A DNA stretch of 38,107 nucleotides, taken from NCBI GenBank assembly GCA_030681235.1, contig JAUXWY010000026.1:1-38107 (forward strand), in the 5' to 3' direction. Under the pieces are notes generated by a model. That model was not told the origin of the DNA. It saw nothing but the letters and a program-made list of their open reading frames with translations, and did not search any database. Positions within the stretch are counted from its first letter, which is position 1. The number at the start of each line of letters is the position of its first letter. Below are positions 27,475-36,700 of this stretch, piece after piece. The translations under genes and the position numbers were made by a program. The DNA is from Pirellulaceae bacterium. GTDB taxonomy: Bacteria > Planctomycetota > Planctomycetia > Pirellulales > Pirellulaceae.

Positions 27475-27699
27475 ATGCCGATTTATGAGTATCGTTGCCA
27501 AAGTTGCCATGCCGAATTTGAGGTTTTGGTGCGTGGTAGCGAGAAGCCCGAGTGCCCCAAATGCGAATCGAAGAAACTGGAGCGGCGGCTGAGTGTGGTC
27601 GCCTCGCCTGGTTCTAGCGGTGGTGATCCCCAGCCCATGTCGGGAGGCATGTGCGGTCGTCCGCAGTGTGGAATGAACGGTTGCCAAGGGTTGAATTAA
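27475..27699 (+). CDS. FmdB family zinc-ribbon protein
   Basis: A 74-residue putative regulatory zinc-ribbon protein. It begins MPIYEYRCQSCHAEFE, the family signature, with Cys8/Cys11 and Cys27/Cys30 (CPKC) as the zinc pairs. A Gly-Ser-Pro tail follows, with three further Cys near the C-terminus (MCGRPQCGMNGC). FmdB was first noted near formamidase and amidase genes, but most members have no known role. It has its own predicted promoter. The next gene, an AhpD-like protein, starts 175 bases downstream after an inverted repeat. Confidence 0.9.
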   Translation: MPIYEYRCQSCHAEFEVLVRGSEKPECPKCESKKLERRLSVVASPGSSGGDPQPMSGGMCGRPQCGMNGCQGLN

Positions 27700-27749
27700 T
27701 CGCGAATTAGCCCGAGTGAATCAAGCAGATCGTTAACCGCGTGGCCAGA

Positions 27750-27805
27750 GCAAATTTGGCGTTTTTCAGCTTGATGGCAAAAATAATCGCGAACGCCAAA
27801 TTTGC
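27750..27805. repeat. Perfect 14-bp inverted repeat upstream of ahpD
   Basis: GCAAATTTGGCGTT (27750-27763) and its exact reverse complement (27792-27805) are separated by 28 bases. It lies 70 bases before the ahpD start. It could be an operator, an RNA hairpin or a weak terminator of fmdB; no long T-run follows on the plus strand. Confidence 0.75.
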
Positions 27806-27874
27806 GGCGGCCCGTGTTTGGGCTGAGAGTTCTTACCAACACGTCAGGTCTTCAACAAAGAAACGAATTGGACG

Positions 27875-28399
27875 ATGGAAAACTTAGAAAAACTGCGAAG
27901 TGTCTTGTCCGAAGCGACCAAGGACATGCGGTTGAACTTGACCAGTGTCCTGAGTGGCGATGGCTTGACCGAGCAGCAGCGATGGACCGTCGGACTATGC
28001 GCGGCGTTTTTTCTGCGGAACCGGACTTTGAGTGATGCGATGATCGCGGACGCTGGCGAGCGTTTGGACTCGGCTCATGTTGAAGACGCGAAAGCCGCAG
28101 CGGCGATCATGGCGATGAACACGGTTTATTATCGCTCGAAGCATCAGATCAATTTGCCCGCGTATGAAAACATGCGCGCCAGTCTGCGGATGAATCGCAT
28201 GGTCAAACCAGCGACGGATAAGGCGGTGTTCGAATTGTGCTCGATGGCTTGTGCGGCGTTGGCAGGTTGTGAAGCCTGTCTCAAGTCGCATGAAGCCAGT
28301 TTGCGAAAAGAAGGCTTTTCGGAAGCGCAAGTGCATGAAGCGATCCGAATCGCGGCGGCAATCAACGGCTTTGTGGTGGGATATGAAGCTGAGAGTTAA
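27875..28399 (+). CDS. ahpD: AhpD-like alkylhydroperoxidase (carboxymuconolactone decarboxylase fold)
   Basis: A 174-residue all-helical cytoplasmic protein, the same length as classical AhpD. The redox CEAC pair (Cys132, Cys135), His139 and Glu120 match the catalytic Glu-Cys-Cys-His set of Mycobacterium AhpD with a shift of two. AhpD acts as a peroxidase or as reductant for the peroxiredoxin AhpC. AhpC is not in the window, so its partner lies elsewhere. The sequence LGEGFSEA-like segment before the C-terminal helix is also typical (EASLRKEGFSEAQVHEAI). A 14-bp inverted repeat upstream may regulate it. Confidence 0.88.
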   Translation: MENLEKLRSVLSEATKDMRLNLTSVLSGDGLTEQQRWTVGLCAAFFLRNRTLSDAMIADAGERLDSAHVEDAKAAAAIMAMNTVYYRSKHQINLPAYENMRASLRMNRMVKPATDKAVFELCSMACAALAGCEACLKSHEASLRKEGFSEAQVHEAIRIAAAINGFVVGYEAES

Positions 28400-28400
28400 T

Positions 28401-28538
28401 TGGCAGAGGAATGGATGGCAAAGGAATGTGGTGCGAATCTTCGTGCTTCTATCTGTGAGACGCCATCGTTGGTTTGTCGAGTGATGACGGTGTGGATTTC
28501 ATGTTGATTTCATTCCCTTGCCATCCATTCCTCTGCCA
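28401..28538. repeat. Inverted-repeat element with 28-bp arms
   Basis: The left arm 28401-28428 and right arm 28511-28538 are inverted copies with one mismatch, enclosing 82 bases. Each arm is two related 15-nt units (TGGCAGAGGAATGGA and TGGCAAAGGAATGTG). It begins directly after the ahpD stop and ends about 90 bases before the GxxExxY gene. No transposase is present, so it is MITE-like or a structured 3' element. Confidence 0.88.
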
Positions 28539-28631
28539 GCACTTCTGATCACCAGGTGCGGCGACCGAATTTTTCAGTATGATATTGATTTGAAGTTTTT
28601 TCTGGCCAATTTTCAAATCATTGGAGTTTTT

Positions 28632-29420
28632 ATGCCCATTCATTCACCGATATCGCTGTGCGACTTAACGCAACATGAGTTTGATATGCTTGACAAAGTC
28701 GTAATGAGACATGCCTATGCTGCTCAAAACAAACTTGGTCGTTTATTTGATGAACGGATATACGAAAATGAAATGGCACGAACGTTGAGAGAGGCGGGGC
28801 ATCATGTTTACAGCCAAGTACCGGTGACGATTCGAAATGGCGAGTTTCAAATGATCTACTATCTTGATTTGGTTGTCGATCACATGCTGTATGAAATCAA
28901 GACCGTAAGTGCATTTGCACCGGAGCATGAAGCTCAGGCCTTGCACTACGCAATGCTCATGAATATCCGCCGTGCAAAGCTGCTCAATTTTCGCCTGGAG
29001 CGAGTCCATGGAAAGCTCTGCTTTAACCGGTTAGCTGAAGCAGATCGTCACCGTCCAGCGTTTGACACTACCCGGTGGACTCCTGATACCGAAGATTGTG
29101 ATCGTCTGCGACAACGGCTTCAGGAGGTAGTTTCGGATTGGGGGACCCATCTTAGCACGGGACTGTATACCGAGGCACTCGTTCATTTCTGTGGTGGGGA
29201 AGAATATTGTCAGCGGCGGATTCCGGTTGAAGGACTGGGTACTCATTCGATTCGCTCTCACGCACCCGGGATGACATTTCTGTTAACCTCTCTGACGCGA
29301 GGTATCGAAGACTACCATAGTCATTTATGCCGCCTTGTCAGCCACATGGACCTACTTGGAGTTCAATGGTTCAACTTCAATCACTCGGTTGTAGAATGCA
29401 CGACCGTCGTCAAGCGGTAG
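28632..29420 (+). CDS. GxxExxY family protein (PD-(D/E)XK nuclease-like fold)
   Basis: A 262-residue protein whose N-terminal 125 residues match the GxxExxY family: LGRLFDERIYENEMARTLREAG (about 35-56), then SQVPVTIRNGEF. YYLDLVVDHMLYEIKTV follows, with Asp79, Glu88 and Lys90 as the D...ExK core, then PEHEAQALHYAML (97-109). The motif glycine is Leu38, though Glu41 and Tyr44 are kept. About 135 extra residues at the C-terminus, unrecognised, double the usual size. The family has a nuclease-like fold but no settled function. ATG 28632 follows GGAG by five bases; the frame is open back to 28518 through the inverted repeat. It has more A/T-ending codons than its neighbours, which may indicate transfer. 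Confidence 0.75.
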   Translation: MPIHSPISLCDLTQHEFDMLDKVVMRHAYAAQNKLGRLFDERIYENEMARTLREAGHHVYSQVPVTIRNGEFQMIYYLDLVVDHMLYEIKTVSAFAPEHEAQALHYAMLMNIRRAKLLNFRLERVHGKLCFNRLAEADRHRPAFDTTRWTPDTEDCDRLRQRLQEVVSDWGTHLSTGLYTEALVHFCGGEEYCQRRIPVEGLGTHSIRSHAPGMTFLLTSLTRGIEDYHSHLCRLVSHMDLLGVQWFNFNHSVVECTTVVKR

Positions 29421-29598
29421 GTCTCTGTCGCGTAAAAATTGGTTTGGTCGACCGTTCGTTCATCGAGGAACCGTACTCAAGAACGCCGCGGGAACTTCCA
29501 CTAGTGCAATTCAACGCGATTACAACTAAAATTGAACTTGTGGTCGGGTTTGGTGAACGAATAATGCGATGTGGGCTACTTTGTAACTGGGATTTAAA

Positions 29599-30780
29599 AT
29601 GAAGCGATATTGGGTTGGGTTGACGTGGTTTGTTCGTTTGGGAGTGGTTGTCGGGTGTGTTTGTTCGGCCTTAGATATGGTCAGTTTTGCTCAAGAAACA
29701 CAAGTTGAAGGCGTGGCAGTGACACAGGAGGCAGCGGCCGAACCGCCGGTTGTAACACTCGGTGAGTACCAGTTCACGATCAAACATGCGTTGGCGTGTA
29801 CTCCGGTGACGGCCCAGGGCAGTACGGGGACTTGTTGGAGCTTTTCGACCAATTCGTTCTTGGAGTCGGAACTGATCCGCCAAGGTTATCCGGCGACTCG
29901 GCTTTCCGAGATGTATGTGGTTCGTCATATCTACCAAGACAAGGCCTTGAACTACGTGCTGCGGCAAGGCAAAGCGAATTTTAGCGAAGGCGCTTTGGCT
30001 CACGATTACATCAACGCAGCCGCTCGGTACGGGGTCATGCCGTACGATGTCTATTCCGGGAAGCAAAGTCCGGGTGAGCCACACAATCACGGCGAGATGG
30101 TCGCGCTGTTGACGGGGATGGTGGAAAGTGTAGTGAAGCTAAAACGCCCTAGTCCCAAATGGCAATTGGCGTTCGCAGGGATTTTGGACACGTACCTGGG
30201 CAAAGTTTCGACCGAATTTGAATACAACGGACAAGTTCACACTTCCCAGAGTTTGGCGGCACAATTCAACTTTGACAAAGACGATTACATCAGCCTGTCG
30301 TCGTTCCAACATCATCCATTTTATGAGCCGTTCGTGTTGGAAATTCCGGATAACTATTCCAACGGCCAATTCTTGAACGTGCCGATCGACGAATTGGTCG
30401 CGACGATCGACAAGGCTTTGACGATGGGTTACACGGTCACTTGGGACGGCGATGTGAGTGAACGGACGTTCTCGGCCAGCAATGGGCTGGCGATTCTGCC
30501 GGAGGCCGGTCGTGAGCAAGCCCTGCAGACTCCGGGTCCAGAGATGTCGGTGACACAAGAAATGCGACAGGACACGTTCTTAAGTTATGAAACGACCGAC
30601 GATCACTTGATGCACTTGGTGGGGATGGCGTTTGACCAAAACGGGACCAAGTACTACATGATCAAGAACTCGTGGGGCGAAATCGGACCGATGGGCGGGC
30701 AATTGATGATGTCCGAAGCCTACGTGCGGTTGAAGACCGTGTCGATTCTACTGCATAAAGACGTGTTGCAGGCGGACTAG
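29599..30780 (+). CDS. Exported C1-family (bleomycin hydrolase/PepC-like) cysteine peptidase
   Basis: A 393-residue papain-fold peptidase with an N-terminal signal region (about 1-31, hydrophobic then SFAQ). The oxyanion Gln73 and nucleophile Cys79 lie in AQGSTGTCWSFS, the His339 in DHLMHLVGMAF and the Asn357 in IKNSWGE, so the catalytic set is complete. The order and spacing resemble bleomycin hydrolase or aminopeptidase C (C1B) rather than short papains, with a large insert between Cys and His. Cytoplasmic PepC enzymes have no signal peptide, so secretion is a difference. It probably degrades peptides outside the cytoplasm. Confidence 0.85.
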   Translation: MKRYWVGLTWFVRLGVVVGCVCSALDMVSFAQETQVEGVAVTQEAAAEPPVVTLGEYQFTIKHALACTPVTAQGSTGTCWSFSTNSFLESELIRQGYPATRLSEMYVVRHIYQDKALNYVLRQGKANFSEGALAHDYINAAARYGVMPYDVYSGKQSPGEPHNHGEMVALLTGMVESVVKLKRPSPKWQLAFAGILDTYLGKVSTEFEYNGQVHTSQSLAAQFNFDKDDYISLSSFQHHPFYEPFVLEIPDNYSNGQFLNVPIDELVATIDKALTMGYTVTWDGDVSERTFSASNGLAILPEAGREQALQTPGPEMSVTQEMRQDTFLSYETTDDHLMHLVGMAFDQNGTKYYMIKNSWGEIGPMGGQLMMSEAYVRLKTVSILLHKDVLQAD

Positions 30781-30784
30781 CCTG

Positions 30785-30811
30785 CGGATGGCAATGGCGA
30801 ACGGCGGATGA
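30785..30811. repeat. Dispersed repeat copy matching the 8282-8312 arm
   Basis: 27 bases identical to 8286-8312 except for one mismatch. It lies just after the stop of the peptidase gene and is followed by a small palindrome (GGATGA/TCATCC, 30806-30825). The second arm found at 8410-8440 is not clearly present here. Confidence 0.8.
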
Positions 30812-30853
30812 CGACGGGGTCATCCATAGGCACTTCGTCATCCATTCAAATAA

Positions 30854-31576
30854 TCATTCGGTTCGCAGGGACTTGAGGTACTCGACGAGATCCTGCAATT
30901 GTTGTGGGGTCAGGCTTTCGCGGTAGGTCGAGGGCATTGCGGACAGGCCCGGCTGTGTTTCATCGACATCATCCTGGAGGATGACGGTCTCTTTGCCTTC
31001 GGCATCGACGAGGACGATTTTCTCGTCGGAATTTTCTCGCAGGACGCCTGCGACAATTTGACCGTCAAGTGTCGAGACAATCAAGGTCGAGTAGCCCTCG
31101 GTGATTTTTCGGTTGGGTTCCAGGATCGACTCGATGATTTCCTCTGTGGTTTTGTCGCCGATTTTGGAAAGGTCGGGTCCGATCAGGCCGCCCTCCCCTT
31201 GGACACGATGACACTTGCTGCAGCTGGCTTGTTCATTCTTGAAGAACACCAATCGCCCCGCACTTGCGTCGCCGGGCGCGGTGGTTCCCCCAGTCGGTTC
31301 GCCGGGGACTGTTGCGGGTGCGACATTATTCTCTCTGCCGTCAGTTCCCTCTTTTGCGCCGGATGCCGCCCCGGAAATTTGCGATTCTGGCAGCGTGCCC
31401 TGCGAATTGACGTCCGGTATTTCTCCACTTCCGCCGATGGCCAACCAGGCCATTTGGACGTGTCGGCTGGAACGATCTACCGACTGATAATAGACGGCTG
31501 TCGGTACCATCACTATCAGCAGTCCGATCACGATAAGCGATCCATTTAGCCGGGTTGATTCTGTCTTCACATGCAC
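30854..31576 (-). CDS. Membrane-anchored c-type cytochrome with planctomycete heme-binding domain
   Basis: A 240-residue protein with one N-terminal membrane segment (about 13-30), a low-complexity Gly/Ala/Pro/Thr linker (50-105) and a C-terminal heme domain. CSKCH (Cys119, Cys122, His123) attaches heme c, and Met214 in SAMPSTY is the likely sixth ligand. The sequence between them (GLIGPDLSKIGDKTTEEIIESILEP, DGQIVAGVL) matches the heme-binding domain common in planctomycetes (TIGR02603-type). It should face the periplasm and carry electrons. It is divergent from the ACIII operon, with overlapping predicted promoters. GTG 31576 is used; GTG 31570 is equally possible. Confidence 0.85.
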   Translation of the reverse strand: MHVKTESTRLNGSLIVIGLLIVMVPTAVYYQSVDRSSRHVQMAWLAIGGSGEIPDVNSQGTLPESQISGAASGAKEGTDGRENNVAPATVPGEPTGGTTAPGDASAGRLVFFKNEQASCSKCHRVQGEGGLIGPDLSKIGDKTTEEIIESILEPNRKITEGYSTLIVSTLDGQIVAGVLRENSDEKIVLVDAEGKETVILQDDVDETQPGLSAMPSTYRESLTPQQLQDLVEYLKSLRTE

Positions 31577-31602
31577 CTCGCAAGAAAAACTGGGGAGCCG
31601 AC

Positions 31603-31631
31603 TTGTCTATTCACGAAATAAAGAGTACTAT
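31603..31631 (+). promoter_or_regulatory. Predicted sigma-70 promoter of the ACIII operon
   Basis: TTGTCT and TACTAT are separated by exactly 17 bases, with transcription expected near 31638, about 135 bases before the GTG at 31772. It overlaps a predicted promoter on the other strand. Confidence 0.5.
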
Positions 31632-31649
31632 ATCGGCAATTGGAGTCAA
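31622..31649 (-). promoter_or_regulatory. Predicted divergent promoter of the heme-domain cytochrome
   Basis: On the minus strand TTGACT and TACTCT are separated by 16 bases. The two -10 regions of the divergent promoters overlap, so expression of the two respiratory units could be mutually exclusive or jointly regulated. Confidence 0.4.
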
Positions 31650-31771
31650 GGGCGTTGTGAAGGCTCACCACTCGCCGGTGGCTGTGGTGGGAGCGGGAAC
31701 AACGCGGACAGGTGGTCCGAGCCAAGTCGTAAGATCTGGACGGGCCCAAACACGGGACACAGGAGTACATC

Positions 31772-32950
31772 GTGTCGTCGCAATCAATCAGTACGTCAGG
31801 CCAGGTGCGAAGCGAACAGGCGTCGCGACGCCTACCGCCGATACCCCCTTTAGGAGCTGTCCTGCTCATCGGGTGGTTGTTCGGATTTTTGATCCTGATG
31901 CAAGCGGCTTGGATTGTGGCGACTGCGAGTGGGACTAGGGTTGCGAACGCCGCTGCAGGTCGAGCGATGGAGATGGCCGATCATTCGACGTCCATCGGGG
32001 TTGGCAATAGCGCATGGATTTGGTTGTCATGCGTTTTTGTCTTGTTGCTGTTTGTTTTGTTGCAGTTGCATTGGGGTTCGGCCCGGTTGCAACGTCTTGA
32101 CCTAACGGCGGGTTTAACGCACTTTGGCATGCTGTTGTGCGGAGGCTTGTTGGCGTTCGGGGTTCAGTTGGTTCTGTTGGCCAGCCTGATGACCGAACAG
32201 CCCATCGTCTTGGACTATTCGCAACGAGTTGTCACCGCAAATAAGTCTGCTGCCAATGGGGCAATCGCATCCGCGAGTTCTTTGGTCGGCGATCCGGCCA
32301 ATGGTCGCAAGGTGTTTGTCATGTCGTGCGTCACTTGCCATGGAGCAACGGGAGATGGATTGAGCAATCTCGCGCCCTCGTTGCGAACCAGCGAGTTTGT
32401 CAAGTCGAGTGATCTGTCGGCGATCGAGCGGGTCATTGCTTTGGGCCGAGCCTTGACCGATCCGGCCAACAAGAGCGGTAAGGTCATGCCCGCTAAAGGC
32501 GGTAATCCATTTCTCAAAGATCAAGAGATTGCCGACTTGGCGGCGTTTGTCGCCAGTATACCAAATGTGGCGGATAGCCCAGGGCCGGCGACCAGCAACT
32601 CACCCGTGTTGGCGAAATGGGTTGTGCCTGCGGCGACCGCTCCGCCAGTTGGATTGGCCGAAACAGCGATTACTGGTCCCGCACCGGTGTCTCTGGCCGA
32701 TGCCTTGGCAACTCAGAGTGAAACGGCAGGACCAGCCATTGGACCGGAACGGAGGAGCTTGAGGTTCATGGCGGTTGCGGTTCATGCCACACTCTTGGCA
32801 GCCCTGTTCTTAATCATGGCTCGTAGTTTGTTTGGCTGGCTGTTGGGGATGCAGTCGCTTAGCCTGCGATCTTGGTTCTACTTGGCATCTTGGGGTTGGT
32901 GGCTGGCAACTGCGACCTGGTTGCTTTTGGTCAGCGTGTGTTGGTGGTGA
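31772..32950 (+). CDS. Membrane-bound c-type cytochrome preceding actA
   Basis: A 392-residue protein with three N-terminal membrane segments (about 28-50, 80-98, 115-140), a periplasmic cytochrome c domain and two C-terminal segments (about 330-350, 362-390). CVTCHG (Cys186, Cys189, His190) binds heme c, with a likely Met ligand near 237 in KVMPAKGG. A Pro/Ala/Thr-rich linker leads to the last segments. The start is GTG 31772, seven bases after AGGAG. It opens the ACIII operon, 35 bases before actA, so it is probably an accessory electron carrier or anchor of that complex. It does not match the usual ActD or ActE well, and I give no symbol. Confidence 0.8.
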   Translation: MSSQSISTSGQVRSEQASRRLPPIPPLGAVLLIGWLFGFLILMQAAWIVATASGTRVANAAAGRAMEMADHSTSIGVGNSAWIWLSCVFVLLLFVLLQLHWGSARLQRLDLTAGLTHFGMLLCGGLLAFGVQLVLLASLMTEQPIVLDYSQRVVTANKSAANGAIASASSLVGDPANGRKVFVMSCVTCHGATGDGLSNLAPSLRTSEFVKSSDLSAIERVIALGRALTDPANKSGKVMPAKGGNPFLKDQEIADLAAFVASIPNVADSPGPATSNSPVLAKWVVPAATAPPVGLAETAITGPAPVSLADALATQSETAGPAIGPERRSLRFMAVAVHATLLAALFLIMARSLFGWLLGMQSLSLRSWFYLASWGWWLATATWLLLVSVCWW

Positions 32951-32985
32951 GCCTGCTTTGAAGGTGTCGTTGAAAAAGGTGGATC

Positions 32986-33702
32986 ATGGAGTCCAACAAG
33001 TCGATCCGAGTCATTACCACAGTTTCGGCGGATGAAACTCGGTTTCAATTTCCCAGGTGGGCGAACTATTTGGTTCCCACGGCGATTCTCCTGGCGATCG
33101 GTATCTTGACCTATTTGCCACTGCTTTGGAGCGTGGGCTTCTCGGCTCAAACAACCAGCGTCGGTTACGAACCGGTGCAGCCATTGCCGTTTTCGCACAA
33201 GGTTCACGCAGGAGATTTGCAGATCGATTGTCGGTATTGCCATACCACGGTGGAGCGAGCGGCGTATGCAGCCATTCCGGCAACGGAGGTTTGCATGAAC
33301 TGTCATGCTGCGATCAAGTCGGACAGCGACTTGTTAAAAAACGTACGCGATAGTTACGGTTCGGGCACTCCCATTCATTGGATCAAGGTTCATGATTTGC
33401 CCGACTTTGTTTTCTTTGACCATTCGGCGCATGTGAACCGAGGTGTGGGGTGTGTCAGTTGCCACGGTCGCGTGGATCAGATGGAGGTGGTCCACCAAAG
33501 TGCGCCACTATCCATGGGATGGTGCTTGGAATGCCACCGCCAACCCGAAGCACGTCTGCGGCCGCGTGAGGCAGTGACCGACATGGAATGGAGTGCGGCG
33601 GATGAAGATCTGTCCGCGAAGGGTTTGGGGCAGCAACTGATGCAAGATTATCACATTCGATCTCCCGAGTTCATGACGAGTTGCAGCGTATGTCACCGAT
33701 AA
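32986..33702 (+). CDS. actA: ACIII subunit ActA, pentaheme cytochrome c
   Basis: A 238-residue membrane-anchored multiheme cytochrome. One membrane segment lies at about 27-50. Five CxxCH motifs follow: CRYCH (82), CMNCH (103), CVSCH (156), CLECH (180) and CSVCH at the very end. Extra His residues such as FSHKVH and FDHSAH would serve as second ligands. The pentaheme pattern and the following actB and actC identify the ActA subunit of alternative complex III, a quinol:electron-acceptor oxidoreductase that replaces cytochrome bc1. AGGTGG lies five bases before ATG 32986. Its last 13 bases overlap actB. Confidence 0.93.
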   Translation: MESNKSIRVITTVSADETRFQFPRWANYLVPTAILLAIGILTYLPLLWSVGFSAQTTSVGYEPVQPLPFSHKVHAGDLQIDCRYCHTTVERAAYAAIPATEVCMNCHAAIKSDSDLLKNVRDSYGSGTPIHWIKVHDLPDFVFFDHSAHVNRGVGCVSCHGRVDQMEVVHQSAPLSMGWCLECHRQPEARLRPREAVTDMEWSAADEDLSAKGLGQQLMQDYHIRSPEFMTSCSVCHR

Positions 33703-36700
33703 ATGAAAACTACTGGCAAAATTTTGCGACTGCGGAACCTACGCCGCGGGAGGATCGGTCGGACGTGTTGACTTCCACCGAAGGCGTTCCATCCACCACG
33801 GCAAGCGGAAGTCGAGACATTCCAGATCGCCGACAGTTCATGCGATTAATGTCCGTGTCCATGGCATTGGCCGGAGCGGCAGGCAGTGGATGTCGACGGT
33901 GGCCGGTCGAAGAGATTTTGCCGCACAGCGCGCGCCCGGAAGGTTTCTTGCCCGGGGTACCCCAATGGTACGCGAGCACCGTCGAGTTGGACGGCGTGGC
34001 GACTGGCGTTTTGGTCAAGTCCTTTGACGGCCGTCCGATCAAGATTGATGGGAACCCTGATCATCCGCTTTCACTGGGCGCGTCGACGACTTGGATGCAG
34101 GCCAGTGTCCTCGATCTGTATGATCCTGAACGCAGTCGGTTTGTGTACGAACGCATCGTCAAGCCACAGCGAAGTGATTCAGTAGAGACGATTCCGGCAG
34201 CAGCTCGATCGCAGTCTCGAACTTGGGCTCAGTTTGAGAGTGTCGCAAAACCTCTGATCGCACGTATCAAAGCCAAGGATGGCGACGGATTGGCATTCTT
34301 GACCCAGCCAACCTCGAGTCCCACAGTCCAGCGGCTGCGTCGCGAGTTACAAGAATCGTTGCCCCGATCTCGTTGGTTCAGCTACCAGCCACTCCATCAT
34401 GACCATGAGTATGCCGGTAGCCAATCGGCATTTGGTCAAGTTCTACGGCCGCAGTATCGCTTCCGGCAGGCTCGCAGAATCGTGGCCTTGGATGCAGACC
34501 CTTTGGGATTACATCCCGCGTCGTTGCTTTGGGGGCGTGATTGGTCTTCGGGCCGCGCATCGCTGAAATCCGACAGTATGAATCGCTTGTATGTGGCCGA
34601 GCCAAGTTTCTCGATCACGGGCGCCGTGGCGGATCAACGCTTGATTGTCCCGAGCAGCCGAGTCGGGTTGTGTGCAGGCTATTTGGCACACGCCTTAGGG
34701 AAATTAAACGAAGCGCCCAGTGGTTTGTCCGATGAAGAAACTCTTTGGCTCGATGACATGCTTAACGATTTGCGACAGCACATTGGAGAGTGCTTGGTTG
34801 TAACCGGCCCAGGACAGCCGTCCGACGTTCAGCATCTGGTATGGTCAATCAACGAAGCATTGCAGAGTTTTGGTCGCACGATCGAGCTTTCCGCAGAACC
34901 TCTGGCGAATCCCAAGAGTCAGGTCGAATCGATTCGCGAATTATCGAATCTGCTCCAAGGCAATTCACTGGATACATTAGTGATTCTCGGTGGAAACCCG
35001 GCCTTTGATGGTCCGAACGATGCTCGCTTGGACCTGACTTCGAACGAAAGCCGGCGCTTGACGACCATTCATCTGAGTTTGTACAACAACGAAACGTCGC
35101 GGCAGTGCACGTGGAGCCTACCGGCAGCGCATTTCTTGGAAGCGTGGGGTGACGGTCGTGCCTGGGATGGGGCCTATAGCGTCCAACAACCATTGATTTT
35201 GCCCTTGCATGGTGGACGAAGCGAGATCGAGTTACTGCAGTTGTTCCAAGGGGTTGCTCTGGAAGGCCGAGCGGCCGTGCAGCAGACATTTCAAACCCAA
35301 GTGGTCGATGGCGACTGGGAAACGACCTTGCGCGATGGCGTGAATCGCCAATCGAAATATCCTCTCTTGACCGCCCCGCAAGTCAAACCGGCCACCTGGA
35401 CTTCTCAAAAGAATCCCTCGCTGTGGGAAGTGCAATGGGTGGCCGACCGCAAGATTTGGGACGGTCGTTTCGCCAACAATGCATGGCTGCAAGAACTCCC
35501 CGACCCATTAACGAAATTGACGTGGGACAACGCCGCCCTAATAAGCAAAATGGATGCGGACTCGATGGGCGTGCGAAATGGGGACATGATCGAAATTCAG
35601 TTTGTCGGCTCGAATGCAGCGCAGGGCCAACCTGGTGTTAAATCGGGGCAAGCCGGGCTCTTGCAAATTGCCGTGATGGTGATGCCTGGGCAGGCGAGAG
35701 GCTGCTTGACGATTCCTCTGGGATACGGTCGCACGTTTGGTGGTCAGATTGGGGCAAATGTAGGCTTCAACGCCTACGAGTTCCGAAGCACCGAGACGAG
35801 CTATTCTGCTGCGGTGACATCGGTCCGTCCCATTGGAAAGCGGTACGACTTGGCCACGTCGATGGAAACGGAATTGGAACCCAGTGTGGCAGACTTTGCC
35901 CTGGAAAATCGCTTGGGAAAAAAGGGACGGCCTGGTTTATTGATTCGCGAGACGCTCCTGACCGAATACGAACGCGATCATCACGCGGTGCATGGGTCCG
36001 TTCATGCCGTTCACTCGGCACCTTTGTACGACCTGCCCCATCGATTCGACACGCCACACAAATGGGGCATGACGATTGATTTGAACGCCTGTCTGGGTTG
36101 TGGCAGTTGCACGATGGCGTGTCAAGCAGAGAACAATATTCCAGTCGTTGGAAAAGCCAACGTACGGAATAACCGCGAGATGAATTGGTTGCGAATCGAC
36201 CGATATTTTAAGGGATCGGTGCATGATCCCGATGTGGTTCATGTCCCGGTCACGTGCATGCATTGTGAAACCGCTCCTTGCGAACAGGTCTGTCCGGTGG
36301 CGGCGACGGTTCACGATACGGAGGGGCTCAATGTGATGGTTTACAATCGCTGCATTGGGACAAGGTACTGTGCCAACAACTGCCCGTTCAAGGTACGGCG
36401 ATTCAACTATTTTGACTATCACGCGACGAACCCGCGCCAGCCAGCAAAGCCCTGGTTGGCGATTCCCGATCAGCAGACGACCAGCGAAGTTCCTGCACTC
36501 AAGCAACTGATGTTCAACCCAGATGTCTCGGTCCGGATGCGAGGTGTCATGGAGAAATGCACTTATTGTGTGCAGCGAATTGTCGACACGCGCATTCAAG
36601 CCAAGAACGAGTATTTGGCGGGTCAACGCGAACGGGAAGTCGTGTTGGATGGCGAAATGCAAACCGCCTGCCAACAGGCCTGTCCGACAAAGGCCATTCG

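Noticed and set aside
28518-28631. Upstream extension of the GxxExxY protein
   Set aside because: The added 38 residues run through the right arm of the inverted repeat and are unlike the family, whereas ATG 28632 has a good ribosome site.
29327-29602. A 91-residue frame overlapping the end of the GxxExxY gene
   Set aside because: It overlaps a real gene in another frame, has no family resemblance and no ribosome site; the spacer 29421-29598 otherwise shows nothing.
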